A stretch of DNA of 64,000 nt from Harmothoe impar (Eukaryota > Annelida > Polychaeta > Phyllodocida > Polynoidae): assembly GCA_947462335.1 (NCBI GenBank), contig OX381710.1, positions 2,542,001 to 2,606,000 on the forward strand. The letters run 5' to 3'. A program made the translations under genes and the position numbers. The notes below the pieces were generated by a model. That model was not told where the DNA came from. It made no database searches and saw only the letters and a program-made list of their open reading frames with translations. Positions 22,085 through 33,630 of the stretch are shown here, piece after piece. The stretch's first letter is position 1. Each line of letters begins with the position of its first letter.

Positions 22085-22345
22085 CTATTGTAACATACTG
22101 AATGATGAGAAGACACAATATTAATTGGCGCATATAGCTGGCTGGCTTAACCTGCCCTATTTTATTACAACACAACACAGTAAGTTTTCAAAGCGACTGT
22201 GATTCAAAAGGCGGGCGTCCGTGTGACGCCAACCAAGGCTCCCCCGGTGGGTGAATAAGGAACTAACCACCAGATAACAAGAAGGGGCGCGCGGGAGAGT
22301 AACAGTGTATATACCCATATAAACTCTAAAGCCTTTATATAGTAA
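22085..22345 (-). mobile_element. GC-rich insertion with TATA and AATAAA on the minus strand
   Basis: Unit A reads TGTGACATGTTAC where unit B carries about 260 extra bp, flanked by GTAAC on both sides (near 22091 and 22346). Read on the minus strand it has TATATAAAGG near its start, a CpG-rich middle (CCCGCGCGCCCC) and AATAAAAT near its end, like a compact promoter plus poly(A) signal. A solo LTR or a SINE-like element is possible. The minus-strand 79-codon frame over it is not convincing. Confidence 0.5.
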
Positions 22346-22594
22346 GTAACTTTTTTTTGTCTTTTCTCCAAATGCGATGTTCATGGTATCAAGCACACAT
22401 CATGTTACTATTTATTCATATATGTAGGAACTGAGTAGAACATGGAGGAAAAAGAACAGACAAAAATTAAAGGTATTAAAAGACAAATATATCTATCCAA
22501 AATGTCATTATTTAGCCTGATTTTCAGTAAGCTATCCTAAAGAAATGCACTGTATTCTGTCGCTAAACACATTGGTGGCCTTTTCTATGCCCCC

Positions 22595-22850
22595 TACATC
22601 GAAGGCTGCCTGTCAAAACGATGCATGTTCTGCATGTAGTGGCAGTACACATCCATCTGTTCCATCCTGCTACCTCCCTGAGTGCCTGGCCCTAGTGGGG
22701 GACGTAATAGGACATTAAACCAACAAGTGATGAGCATAGAGTGACAGGGGAGGGAGGCTGTCCCCTTATAGGCTGCATGCACTGCTGGGTGGTGGATGTG
22801 ACTGCGGTGTAGTAGGACAAGGCACACTGATATTCTGACCTGAGTCAATC
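22595..22850 (+). repeat. Module E copy in unit B
   Basis: One minisatellite-like unit (22745-22800), as in unit A. It ends with the GTAGTAGGACAAGGCACACT flank that also closes the expanded array at 30570. Confidence 0.8.
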
Positions 22851-24689
22851 ATGGCTAACAACTCAATGAGTAGTGAATACATTTTGCTCTCTTTTAAGAC
22901 CAACCAATGTTGGTTGATACTGTCATATATTATCAGTTTGGTCACCTAAATCTTCCCATTTCTATGAGTTTTACACTTTTTTTTTCGAGTAAGGCGTCTC
23001 CGAAGAGGCAGAGACAAAAAAATATGACAGTATGGCTGTATAGATGCAGAGCAGCATAATCCCATACTGACAGAAAGATGTATACACACATATTACATAG
23101 TCCTATTATTGTAAAGAGGGGACATACCACAGGTCAATCGCTGGTACATGATGAGTTATGGTATACAGCAAGTGATCAGAATCTGGTATGGCAAAGTGGT
23201 GGAGGGCATCCTGCAGGCAGATTTAATTATGATGTTGATGAGTGATATGCAGCCCTATATCATCATGTGGTGTCTGCCTGCTGCTGTAATATGTAGTGTG
23301 GGGTGGGAGAGGGTACAGAGAGGCATACCAGTGTGGTACTATACTATATATCTGGGCTTGGGAACAGCAGGAGCTCTCAATTTACTTGATTTATTGTATT
23401 ATACATTATCTACAAAATGGGATAGTACGGTCAATATTTAAAACCATTTATATAGAGTGGCAAACCTAGTTTCAGGCTGGGAAAATCAGAAGCTTTTTCT
23501 AGTATATCACCTTTAAACCTATTATACTAACAAGATAAAAGTATTACTCTATATGATTATGAAGAGAAGTAATTAAACCACATTGAGCTGTGCTCCACCT
23601 AGGGACTAAGCAGCATCCCAATAGCCTAGTTTAATGTATTGCATTATTACTGAGGTATATGTATATATAACTTCTTCGGTGACTTTGCTCATTCAGACAA
23701 TGGTGTTACTCAGAGACATTGTTGCATCCCCATCCACCACTCAGTTCTCAACATGCGCCTCATTTCACATCAGTGTCTAATAATACTCCTATCAGTTTTC
23801 ACGCTATTGACTTCCTGCTACTGTTACTCACATCTTATGAAGAGAGGTAGGAGGATGTGTGGGAGGGAGGCGTGTCAGGCTATGTTTCCATAAGAAGTGT
23901 GCTAATGCTGCCTTCCCTCCATTCTCAGCAAGTCTAGAGCTGGAAATGGCGTCAGGTGCAACAACGTGGCTGTCTGAGGAGGACGTGCTGAAAAGAAGAC
24001 AAAAGCTGTTTCCTTGTAGAAATATGGTTCCTTTTACCATAATTTACCCTTTAAGGTCCGCTATTCTAACAAATTCTTTCCAATCACTGCAGGTGAACAT
24101 GTCCCACTTAAACTGGCAGTTACTGGCCAGGGACAAGACAAGAAGTGGCATATAACTTCAAACCTTTATAACATATCCGTAACTCTTCAAGGGACGCTAT
24201 TTAGCAGTAGATTCCAATTTTTCAATAAGAGTCCAATTTTTCAGTAAGAATTGTTTGTTTTTTGTATTAAAGCATGAAATTAGGTTCAGTGGTACACAAG
24301 GTCAATTTCAGATGTAAAGTAATTCTGGGTCATTGCTCTCATGGATAATATTGCCAACATGTCTGCAACATGTCTCTATGGAATATACGCTAGTGCACAT
24401 GGTTATGGGTACTATATATATATCTGCTATTGGTAACAAAATTTCACCATTCAGCTTTGATTTGATATGATAGTATAAATTGCTGCTCTGATTCTATGTT
24501 CGGTATGTACTGTGGCCTAGAGACGAGCATCATAATTCTATAACAGGATGTGAATTGCCACTGAAGCGGAAATACCAGCTGAAACATTGAATAGTAGCAA
24601 TGGCATGTAACAATATATATGAAAAGCCTCAAACTATAACTAATATACCAGTAGAGTTAATGAGTAAAAATTAGAGATTTAAGATTAGT

Positions 24690-24945
24690 TATGTTATGGT
24701 AAAGAGGGGATGTACCACAGACCCATTGCTGGTATATATGATGAGATATGGTGTACAACATATGATCTGAATCTGGTATGGCAAAATGGCAGGCAGCAGA
24801 CTATGGGAAGATGTAATTAAGATGTTCCGCAATATATCATCTGTTTGTGCCCATATATATGAGGCCTGCCCGAGTATGCATACACAATGAGTTATAATGG
24901 AATAGACAGAGCCCAGGAAGGTGGATGGGATGGAATACAAGTACA
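24690..24945 (-). repeat. Module M4 copy
   Basis: Inverted relative to 38100-38345, with which it is closely similar. The paired 64-codon frames differ at about nine residues, mostly by replacement changes, which argues against coding. Confidence 0.75.
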
Positions 24946-25161
24946 GCTATGAAGAGGGCCAAGACATGTTCAATGGTGAATGCAAATTCATAAGATCTAA
25001 ACATTATAACGAGACGACGAAAATTGGCCACATTTACTATATGTTATCTATGTATGAACTAGTACAAATATAGCTGAGATAAAAAAAGTAAATGGCTTAT
25101 TTGTTAAGGGTTGTAAAGTTGCCACGTTACCTGAAGAACCACCTACTATCCATACAACAGG

Positions 25162-25664
25162 GGCTCGATTCAAAAGTTTCTACGACACAGAGGGTCATTT
25201 TACTGCTACGACCATTGCTGATCGTCCAGGGGTCATTTTATGCTATTCTTACGACACCTCTTGAACAGTTGTAATGGTGGAGAAAAATAACCACACATAC
25301 GACCAGCTTATCTCATACGACCAGCTTATCTCAAGAAAATCGTAGAATGCTGTTGTACAAAAAAAGGGGTTCATTTCAGAAGAAAATCGTAGCAAATTTC
25401 CCATCTGCCCTATTGTACAGAATGCATGTATATGGTGGTTGGAAAGGGGGAAAATGACCATTGCACAACAGATCATGATTATGTTATGGGCATGTGTCCT
25501 ACAATAACATTGTGAAATGATATCAAATTATTTGTATTACAGCATTGGATTATTCCTTGACTACTACCTGTAAGAAAATACGATTTGCCCTCTTTTCCCT
25601 ACAGACATGTTATTTTATGGTCGTAGCCTTTCTGAGCTGTCGTACATTGTTATGAATCGAGCCC
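25162..25664. mobile_element. 503-bp MITE-like insertion, TIR GGGCTCGATTCA
   Basis: Ends are GGGCTCGATTCA and TGAATCGAGCCC, flanked by CAG on both sides (25159-25161, 25665-25667). The inverted paralog near 37890 has the uninterrupted site (CCACAGCTATTGTATGG). Inside are repeated TACGAC/GTCGTA words and a direct repeat ATACGACCAGCTTATCTC. No ORF. Confidence 0.8.
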
Positions 25665-25974
25665 CAGCTGTGGCGTGCTGAATTATACAGGCTCATTTCT
25701 TATGTTTTGTATGCTGGTGATCTACCACCATATACATGGCAATCAATTCCTTTATCTTATAAAATGATTTGTTATTTATCATCGGAGTCACACTGTGTGG
25801 GAAAACTGCAGCTCAAGAACCCTGCTCTGAATAGCATTATGTACGCACTTAGTGATTCATTTAAATTTCCATCTGGAGCAGCTGCGCTATTTCAGTTTCA
25901 GTTTGCGGTAGTTCAGATTCAGTTACAAAATGAGCTAGGCTTAATTAATTTGATCTAGATAAAGACTTCCCGTT

Positions 25975-26715
25975 GTGCTAGCTGAATCCAATGTACTTCA
26001 GATGGAGAAAAAATAACACATTTCCATTAATGTTAAAAGCAGAATAGATGTGCCTACTATTTAGTATATAAACAGAAGTTTTTTTTTTTTTCAACAGCCA
26101 TATAATCTCAGAAGTGCCATAAAGCTGAAGCAGCCAGGACAAGGTTACTACCATACAGCAGCAGACCCTGGGAAGGTAGTACAATGTGTATAAGAACCGT
26201 CCCACCCAACTGCCAGTCACCACCTTATACACAACACAACCGACAATGGCAGACGAAATGTAATTTTCTCTAACATTTTCCGACACCAAGATTATAGCAG
26301 TATATACAATACAGTAAGCTAGTTAGGTGAAAGAATTACCCTCCTTGCTGTGAACCGGCTATGTCAGATCTAAATGACTGTGCAGTACCCTGCAGTTTCT
26401 GCTGATGGTTTCAGTTATATTACATAAGGCAGAAGGAAGGCATGAAATACAAATCGGCGGAATTGGATTCAATACTCCAACTTTGAGCTAATAGTGCCTC
26501 ATAGTGTTCCTCTGATTAGGAGACCCTTTTTTCTGTAAAAGAACATACACCTATATAACAGAGACCTTTCATCTAGGAATGTCAGAATTAACCCAATATA
26601 ATACAACAGCAAAACCCTGCATGTATCTACAACTGTGCTTATAGCTGACGTAGTAAATGTCAAGGTTACAGCTACCTCTATAGTAGCTGTCAGGGGATGA
26701 AAATGGGACACAACG
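25975..26715 (-). repeat. Modules M3 and M2
   Basis: M3 (25978-26290) and M2 (26400-26715) pair with 37600-37280 and 37140-36840, and more distantly with 50450-51125. The 70-codon frames in the two close copies look similar, but the third copy has stops in that frame. Confidence 0.75.
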
Positions 26716-26934
26716 ATTCAGTAAGGCAGCCATTTACATCCTAACAAAGGGAACCTAAAATGTCATTTTCTACACACTATTGTGGCAACATGAGGTTATA
26801 TATTTGTTTCTCGACCTATACAAATAAGTTGATAGTAGCTATTGCTACTAAGTAGAGCATCACCATAGAAAAGCCATGAATTTGAAATAAAGAAAAAATC
26901 ACAGTTATGGTACATCTAGCTATAGTCTCAACTT

Positions 26935-27440
26935 TGTGGATATTTTCTTCCCCAACTATTGCTATGAATTCGTTTTACTTCCTGACCTGCCTGTCTCTCT
27001 GCCTCCCCTCTGCCCTTTCCCTCCTGTATCTTCCTGCCTGACCCCCTGTCTACCTTTCAGCCCTTTTTCTCTCCTTTCTTCCTTCCCCCCTTTCCTCCTT
27101 CTGTCTCTCCCTCCTCATATGTTACTTTCTGGACCATCTGCCTTTCTATACCTACCAACCCCAAACCCCCATTCTCCCTCCCTCTCCCCCCCCCCCCCCC
27201 CTGACCCTTCCTGCCCTGACCCTCTAAAACATCCGCGTACAAAGATGTCTTCAGGGCAATAAAACAAAAGCCATTATACTAACTTGGTCCCCAGGGTCTG
27301 GTTAAACCTCTTCATGTGGGTCAGCAGAGTCAATTAGTTGTCATGTAAAACAATAGCGCAGAAGGCTAGTGATCATGCAGGGGTAAGCATGTTTCATAAT
27401 AACATAACTGATTGAGTAATCGGAGGGGCTTTAGACTTGA
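26935..27440 (-). repeat. Module P copy with polypyrimidine tract
   Basis: C/T-rich tract 26980-27220 including 16 consecutive C at 27186-27201, a degenerate dyad at 27229-27248, and CTTGGTCCCCAGGGTCTGG. Partner of 36180-36600. The 108-codon + frame is only the pyrimidine tract. Confidence 0.8.
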
Positions 27441-27870
27441 TAGACATAATGTACACCCAAAAGCTGGGAATTGCTGAGCTGTTCTCAATTCTCTGTTAGA
27501 TGCAAAAATTGTCCTCTTTGCTACTAAAATTATTTTTCTTTTTAACTTCACTTTTATTTACAATAGCTCAACAGTTTTGTTTAGATATAACAGAGATTTC
27601 TTTCTGGTTCGGGTCTCTTAAGTATTTCTGTAACTATTACTGCTTAGAACTGTCATACATGTACTTACAATGACACATGCTAAGAATAAATCAATGTTTA
27701 TGTATATCTAAACTGGAAGGCCATCATTGCTTTGATCTTTCACAGGTGTTATTCTATTAACTGTAATCCAGTAAGTTGAATATATTTTAGTCTTTTAATA
27801 TAGATGTAGATCTTCAATATAGCATCTTAGGTTTCATATAGATGAGGATCACAGTGGTGCAGAATAGTGG

Positions 27871-28010
27871 TGCAGGAGGCGGCTGACAGGGGTGAGTTAT
27901 GTGAATGATAATACAAGAAGTGACAGACTGGGACGCTGCAGGCTCGAACCAGGGGGCACCAATGTCACTGGTCCCAATGAATATGGCTGTTGGGGAAGGT
28001 GCTTCATCTT
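27871..28010 (-). repeat. Module D copy with CTCF-like site
   Basis: GAACCAGGGGGCACC lies at 27946-27960 within GGGACGCTGCAGGCT context. Confidence 0.8.
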
Positions 28011-28257
28011 TGCAGGCACTTTCTCTGGGGCCGAGGCATTGTTTGATCCCATAGAGTTATGAGCACAGTTGTGTTTTAGCCTATGTATCTTAGTGTAACT
28101 TACAATGCTTTTTACTCAGCAGAGGACACACTTACTTCATAAAATGATTGCCAGTGTCATGGGATGACAGCTCTGACTGAGTGTCATGATTCCCGTGAAA
28201 TGACAACATTGTTAATACATCACATTTATTAAGTTCCTGCATGTGAGGAAATACATC

Positions 28258-28283
28258 TCCCCTAATTCTTTTGAATTAGGGGA
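28258..28283. repeat. Hairpin at the inner edge of the left arm
   Basis: TCCCCTAATTC-TTTT-GAATTAGGGGA, an 11-bp perfect stem. Inverted-duplication homology ends a few bases later at 28287, and its partner 35164-35180 is the first sequence of the right arm. Confidence 0.75.
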
Positions 28284-28296
28284 ATTCAGAATCATT

Positions 28297-28394
28297 CCCC
28301 CTTGGAGTCACGGACCGGCGGCGCCCTTTTTTTATAGAGATAAGCGCCGCCAGGAGACATAAGCGCCGCCACCGGTCCGCACCTCCAAGGGGAG
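28297..28394. mobile_element. GC-rich hairpin element
   Basis: CCCCTTGGAG..GGACCGG..GGCGC pairs with GCGCC..CCGGTCC..CTCCAAGGGG across about 98 bp. The centre repeats ATAAGCGCCGCCA twice. It stands out from AT-rich flanks. Confidence 0.65.
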
Positions 28395-28499
28395 ATCTCC
28401 CAGTGCAGTATCTTATCCTAGTGGGGTGGTGAGGGAGGGGTAAAGGGGGGAGTGAGTCCACATTTAAAATTGCCTTATTTAGGTTATATTTTGACATTC

Positions 28500-28658
28500 G
28501 TGAGAGGGGAGTGAGGCTGTCCCCTCCTAGGTACACCCACTGCTGGGTGGTAGATGTGAGAGGGGAGTGAGGCTGTCCCCTCCTAGGTACACCCACTGCT
28601 GGGTGGTAGATGTGAGAGGGGAGTGAGGCTGTCCCCTCCTAGGTACACCCACTGCTCG
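28500..28658 (+). repeat. 56-bp minisatellite, ~3 units
   Basis: Units begin GTGAGAGGGGAGTGAGGCTG and continue TCCCCTCCTAGGTACACCC. They are diverged relatives of the 57-bp unit at 29.7-30.5 kb. Confidence 0.9.
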
Positions 28659-28890
28659 ACATGATTCTGGTTTACACAGTGTGTCAATAGTATCACAAAA
28701 CAAATATATATATCGATCGAAAATGTCATTATTTAGCCTAATTTCCGGTAAGCTATCCTATATAAATGCACTGTATTATGTCCCTGAAAAAAACCAGTTG
28801 CCTATTCTATGCCCCTGTACCTAAACAGGTTGGAGACTGACCAGTTTCTTAGTACGCCCTAAGATTGACTGACAGTCCCCAGAACAAAGG

Positions 28891-28912
28891 GTGTACCAAG
28901 AACTTGGTACAC
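28891..28912. repeat. Palindrome GTGTACCAAG-AA-CTTGGTACAC
   Basis: Perfect 10-bp arms with a 2-bp centre. Related to the hairpin at 29407. Confidence 0.9.
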
Positions 28913-29406
28913 TCATTTTTTGTCACTTTTCTCATATTTCCATGCCAAAATGCATAATTATGATGCCACCATAGGAAGCAGAGGTCTAAAATTGATATAT
29001 GCATCCTTTTTCATAACTAAAAACGGGATATTATCTAAGAAATGGCTTTATCTACATATTTTCCTTCAATAAATGTTTAGTAAAATCAGTTTGCTAATTT
29101 TTTGTTAAATCTGCTAATGTAAATGAACCCATAGGATGAAATCATAGACTAAGGGCCAAAAAATTATGTTTTTGTTTTAACTTAGTTATGTTTGATAATG
29201 TAGTAAATAAGCCATATAATGTTAATATAAGTATGAAACAGTAGAGTGGTTTCCCTATTCCCACCTATGACCCCAGTGACCCCACTAATTACATGCACAG
29301 ATAAGGGTCACAGTCCAGTGCCCACAGGTAAGGTACATGAGTACTGGGCTGTGATTGGCCCATTTATCTTCATGAGCAGGGGTCATGGTCCAGTGAACAC
29401 ACCAGG

Positions 29407-29462
29407 TGTACCAAGATTATGGTACAGCCCAAGATGATGCACAGTACCATAATCTTGGTACA
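29407..29462. repeat. Hairpin with 19-bp perfect arms
   Basis: TGTACCAAGATTATGGTAC at 29407-29425 is exactly inverted at 29444-29462, with an 18-nt loop. Confidence 0.9.
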
Positions 29463-29674
29463 GACCCAATGGAAAGGGTGTACTATGTATTTAGTACGTC
29501 CTAACAACATGGCCCCGGCCCCAACCTGCTAAAGCTTCCTGTCAAAATGATGCATGTAGTGCCTGTAGTGGCAGTACACATCTTTCAGTTCCACCCTGAT
29601 ACCTCCCTGAGCATCCGGTCCCACTAGGGAAAGCAAAAGGACATTAAACAGACAAGTGATGAGCACCTGAGTGA

Positions 29675-30560
29675 CAGGGGAGTGAGGCGGTCCCCTTATA
29701 GGCTGCATGCCTTGTTGGGTGGTGGATGTGACAGGGGAGTGAGGCTGTCCCCTTATAGGCTGCATGCCCTGCTGGGTGGTGGATGTGACAGGGGAGGGAG
29801 GCTGTCCCCTTATAGGCTGCATGCTGGGTGGTGGATGTGACAGGGGAGGGAGGCTGTCCCCTTATAGGCTGCACGCCCTGCTGGGATGTGGATGTGACAG
29901 GGGAGGGAGGCTGTCCCCTTATAGGCTGCATGCCCTGCTGGGTGGTGGATGTGACAGGGGAGGGAGGCTGTCCCCTTATAGGCTGCATGCCCTGCTGGGT
30001 GGTGGATGTGACAGGGGAGGGAGGCTGTCCCCTTATAGGCTGCATGCCCTGCTGGGTGGTGGATGTGACAGGGGAGGGAGGCTGTCCCCTTATAGGCTGC
30101 ATGCTGGGTGGTGGATGTGACAGGGGAGGGAGGCTGTCCCCTTATAGGCTGCATGCACTGCTGGGTGGTGGATGTGACAGGGGAGGGAGGCTGTCCCCTT
30201 ATAGGCTGCATGCTGGGTGGTGGATGTGACAGGGGAGGGAGGCTGTCCCCTTATAGGCTGCATGCCCTGCTGGGTGGTGGATGTGACAGGGGAGGGAGGC
30301 TGTCCCCTTATAGGCTGCATGCTGGGTGGTGGATGTGACAGGGGAGGGAGGCCGTCCCCTTATAGGCTGCACGCCCTGCTGGGTGGTGGATGTGACAGGG
30401 GAGGGAGGCTGTCCCCTTATAGGCTGCATGCACTGCTGGGTGGTGGATGTGACAGGGGAGGGAGGCTGTCCCCTTATAGGCTGCATGCTGGGTGGTGGAT
30501 GTGACAGGGGAGGGAGGCTGTCCCCTTATAGGCTGCAAGCACTGCTGGGTGGTGGATGTG
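29675..30560 (+). repeat. 57/49-bp minisatellite, ~16 units
   Basis: The core GTCCCCTTATAGG occurs 16 times. Units are 57 bp, or 49 bp where the 8 bp CCCTGCTG after GCATG are missing. Flanks are module E on both sides, so one E segment expanded. A 57-bp unit is 19 codons, so both strands stay open over several units and give repetitive peptides. The 49-bp units then shift the frame, which argues against coding. Confidence 0.95.
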
Positions 30561-30599
30561 ACCGGGGTGTAGTAGGACAAGGCACACTGATATTCTGAC

Positions 30600-31215
30600 C
30601 AAAAATGGTCCCTTACGCCTGATGACATTTCCTGCTGTAGATTGAGGGGGTCCTGGTGTAGAGAAAAAGTAGCATTAGTAATCCATATTAATGAGCCTTT
30701 TTAAGAAGCAGTGTGGAAACATTGACTTTCACACCCCCAATCCCCCCTTCTCGCCCCCCCCCCCTCCCCCTTATCCCCTCTCCCCCTACCTGCTGCCCTG
30801 TGTTAACAGTGATCACACAGCGGCAGTAGCAGCAGGTGCCTTACAGTGTGAAGTGTTGTAGGCTAATGTAGCTATTTAAGGACCGCATCATGCCTCAATG
30901 ATTCATGTTTGTTTGTCTTCACATTGCACCAATGCGGTCCTTGATACTCGCTGTTTACACTTGCTTCGGGCATGTACCAGCACAGTGGGTTCAGCATGTT
31001 GCCTAAATACATGATAAAAAGATGGCATGTTGTAATAAAGTACATGCTTACCTTTAAAGGGTTAAACATTAGCTCCCACAGAGTAGAAGACAATGTGATA
31101 TAAGGTGCATGGTGGTTATTATTCTGTTGGAGGCTAGTGAGGGGTGTAAGGTGCGGGACTGAGCAGGAGACAATGGAGAGCAGCCACACATCACTACAAG
31201 ACAATGACATAATGT
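30600..31215 (+). repeat. Modules G and H
   Basis: G core at 30669-30730 and H at 31060-31200, in the same orientation as 11.88-12.47 kb but without D and P upstream. Confidence 0.8.
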
Positions 31216-31428
31216 CAGATATTACAAGAGGTTGTATTTCACATTCTCATTCATCTTCATATAATACAGCAGCAAAAATGCATTCATATAGCTAACTGGT
31301 ATTAGGATGGTACTACATTGTACAGACTAGTATGAATATGAACAATGGGAAATTAGATCCATTACATATAACATTATGCTATATATATATACAAAGTATG
31401 TATGGATATTCAACAGAGGTGGATGGTA

Positions 31429-31564
31429 GACCCATACTTCACTTGACTGAGAATAACATATAAAAATAGAAAACAGTAATAATCTTTACCAGAATTGACC
31501 CATACTTCACTTGACTGAGAATAACATATAGAAATAGAAAACAGTAATAATCTTTACCAGAATT
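31429..31564 (+). repeat. 68-bp tandem duplication
   Basis: 31429-31496 is repeated at 31497-31564 with one visible mismatch; a recent slippage-type duplication. Confidence 0.95.
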
Positions 31565-31594
31565 GGCTGTAATTCACTAGAGTAATGACGGATA

Positions 31595-32290
31595 CTCCAA
31601 GCTCAAGGCTGCCCCATTATGTGTCGGCATTCACACAAGTACTTGTATTCCGCTCCATCCACCATCCTGAGGCCAAAATAACGCACCCTCATCGTGGATG
31701 TATGTACGGCCAGCTCTTCACTATATATATAATATATGGGGCCAGGCAGAGAACATATGATGATATATCGCAGCATATCGCTCATGCACATCATAATTAC
31801 ATCTTCCTGTTTTCTATCCTCGGCCATTTTGTCTTGCCTGATTCTGATCATCTCTTTATACCATATATCATTATGTATCACCTAAGTGCCTTTTCCCCTG
31901 CTGCAGTTTCATCATTAATCTCTCCTGACGTCCCTTACTATTTCTGTAGGTACTTTTTTTTTGTTGTTGTCTGTATATAACAGTGTGACTTTCCTTCCAA
32001 CAACGCCATTTTGTCAGCTACTGTAGACGCAGCAGTAGCCTTCACATTTAATGCATCGGCTATAACCACAGTTGTAGCTATATACACTCCTTTGCATCTA
32101 AAATTCCATTAAGCCAATTATTTTCTCATGACAAAGAGTATATGTGTGTTCTGCTAGGGTAGCAGGTCTCCAATCAGACTTGGATGTACAATGATGCATT
32201 TGGGACACTAGACACTAATTTCACATATTCCCTCTCCTGTATGTAGTAAAAAACTGGTACTTGTAACATACTTTGAATTCTCAATCAATG
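31595..32290 (+). repeat. Modules M4 and M2
   Basis: M4 at 31595-31900 (GGGGCCAGGCAGAGAACATA) is followed by a diverged M2 to about 32290. The 131-codon frame at 31585-31980 spans M4 and is broken in every other M4 copy. Confidence 0.7.
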
Positions 32291-32589
32291 TGTGAGCTGG
32301 TCACCCATTGTGCTGCCCTCCCACAGTCTGTTGCTGAAATATAGCAATCCTGTCCTGACAGCTTCAGCTTTTATGGAAAATGTCAACTGTCAGGCAGTTT
32401 TCCTCACTCCAGAGTTATTATGCTCTAAAGGAAGTTGTGCACATTTGTAAATATGTGAATCAAAAACATTATGAACTATGATTATTCCAAAGCCGGCACC
32501 GCAAGGTGAACAAGTTCATTCATACATTGCGGATCGTGTGGAGTGATGACATTAGGATGATCAATGTTCCGATATAGAGAGTGCTTATC

Positions 32590-33490
32590 CTTGGTTGACT
32601 TGTCTGCATATACCCCAGGGCCATCTGTGACTCACTGTACACTGCTCTGACCAAATACACTCATTGCAGCCACCTCTAAGGCCTTATTCACTGTATTGCT
32701 GCTGCAGTGTCTCATCTTCAGCTATTTCATGAATTATTTGAATAGCCTTATTATCTCACATTAGATACAGTATTGGTCATGATAAACTTCATAGTGTTTT
32801 TAGTATATTTAACCTATATCTAAAGCCACATTTTTTGGCAGTGCATAATAATTCCATCAACATCAGAAGCGGAAATACAAATCTGTTGTCAACATACATT
32901 ATCATAAGACGTCCTTTCTATGCACAGTTCCATTAGAGCTTAATGGTTAATGTTGTGACAGAAATGCCTCAACAAGGATAACTTAAAAGTGATTCATATT
33001 ATCTCCCAAGTAAACACAGCTTAGTGGACCAGACAGTCTTGTATGTTTTAGACTCAATTATTCTAATGCAAAACATGCCAAACCTTGAGGAGTATATAAA
33101 CCCTACCTGTCTCGTATGATGCATGAATATGGCGCTATGCCAAAAGGTACAGTGAAGCAAGTTTTGGCTAAACACAAACAAATTAAGGACTCTGGGTTTA
33201 CCACAAAATAGATGTTATCTGACATAATAGGGGATGCATTTTATACACACATCTGGACTAAGTATTTTATCCTTTGGAACCTTGCCAGCTTCATAGGCCT
33301 TCATCTGTCGAAATTATTCCATTAGCCAGCAAATGTGATCCTTTTTTCCGATTGCAGGCAAGTTATTGTCCTGTCTCCATATTGGGTATTGAGGACCCAA
33401 AACAGCTGATTGAAGAACTGGGATGTGTTTAAGGGGTGGATAAGAAGAGGTGACCTCCTGGCATGGTACATCTATCATGGATTGGAGGGA
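32590..33490 (+). repeat. Modules F and B
   Basis: F at 32600-32690 and B at 32990-33490 (AAGTAAACACAGCTTAGTGG, GGGGTGGATAAGAAG). B matches inverted 58720-59290 and 49640-49850. Confidence 0.7.
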
Positions 33491-33630
33491 TTGTTACTCT
33501 TTGAAAGAAGGATAAGGATCAAACTCCCTCACTAGGATTGTGACTGCTAGCTCATTTTCAGGAATACAGTACTAACAATTGTTCAGGAGGTGTTCATCAG
33601 GATGAGTCAGGATCTGACTTGATCAACATC

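Larger units (their letters stand above)
20331..24270 (+). repeat. Tandem duplication unit B
   Basis: Second copy of the unit described at 15715. It has its own insertion at 22085-22345 and lacks both unit A insertions, so all three post-date the duplication or were lost from one copy. Confidence 0.8.
8750..29000. repeat. Left arm of the large inverted duplication (8.75 to ~28.29 kb) and its junction
   Basis: Read inward from 8.75 kb, modules C, D, P, G, H, M4 and so on reappear inverted in 35164-49210. Examples: 11.1-12.45 kb with 46.1-44.8 kb, 13.75-14.0 with 43.87-43.65, 14.9-15.1 with 43.05-42.85, 24.7-24.94 with 38.34-38.1, 26.4-26.7 with 37.1-36.84, and 28.0-28.287 with 35.4-35.16. Homology stops at 28287; I extended the entry slightly to include the junction hairpins. 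The left arm is longer because it holds a tandem duplication. Confidence 0.75.
28826..29528. mobile_element. 703-bp insertion with CAGGTTGG ends and CTAAA duplication
   Basis: Flanked by CTAAA at 28821-28825 and 29529-29533. Module E paralogs at 17.7, 22.6 and 40.8 kb lack it. Terminal inverted repeats are only 8 bp (CAGGTTGG/CCAACCTG). Inside are the palindrome at 28891-28912 and the 19-bp-arm hairpin at 29407-29462. No credible ORF; superfamily not assigned. Confidence 0.7.

Noticed and set aside
22200..22225. A tenth copy of the 19-mer motif
   Set aside because: GGCGTCCGTGTGACGCC has a 2-bp insertion in the core and lies in an unrelated insertion.
26499..26711. 70-codon frame with a close copy at 36865-37077
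   Set aside because: Similarity follows recent DNA duplication; the third copy (50.9-51.1 kb) has stops in this frame.
29529..30628. Repetitive 19-residue peptides on both strands
   Set aside because: Both strands are open because the unit is 57 bp; the 49-bp units shift frame and switch the peptide.
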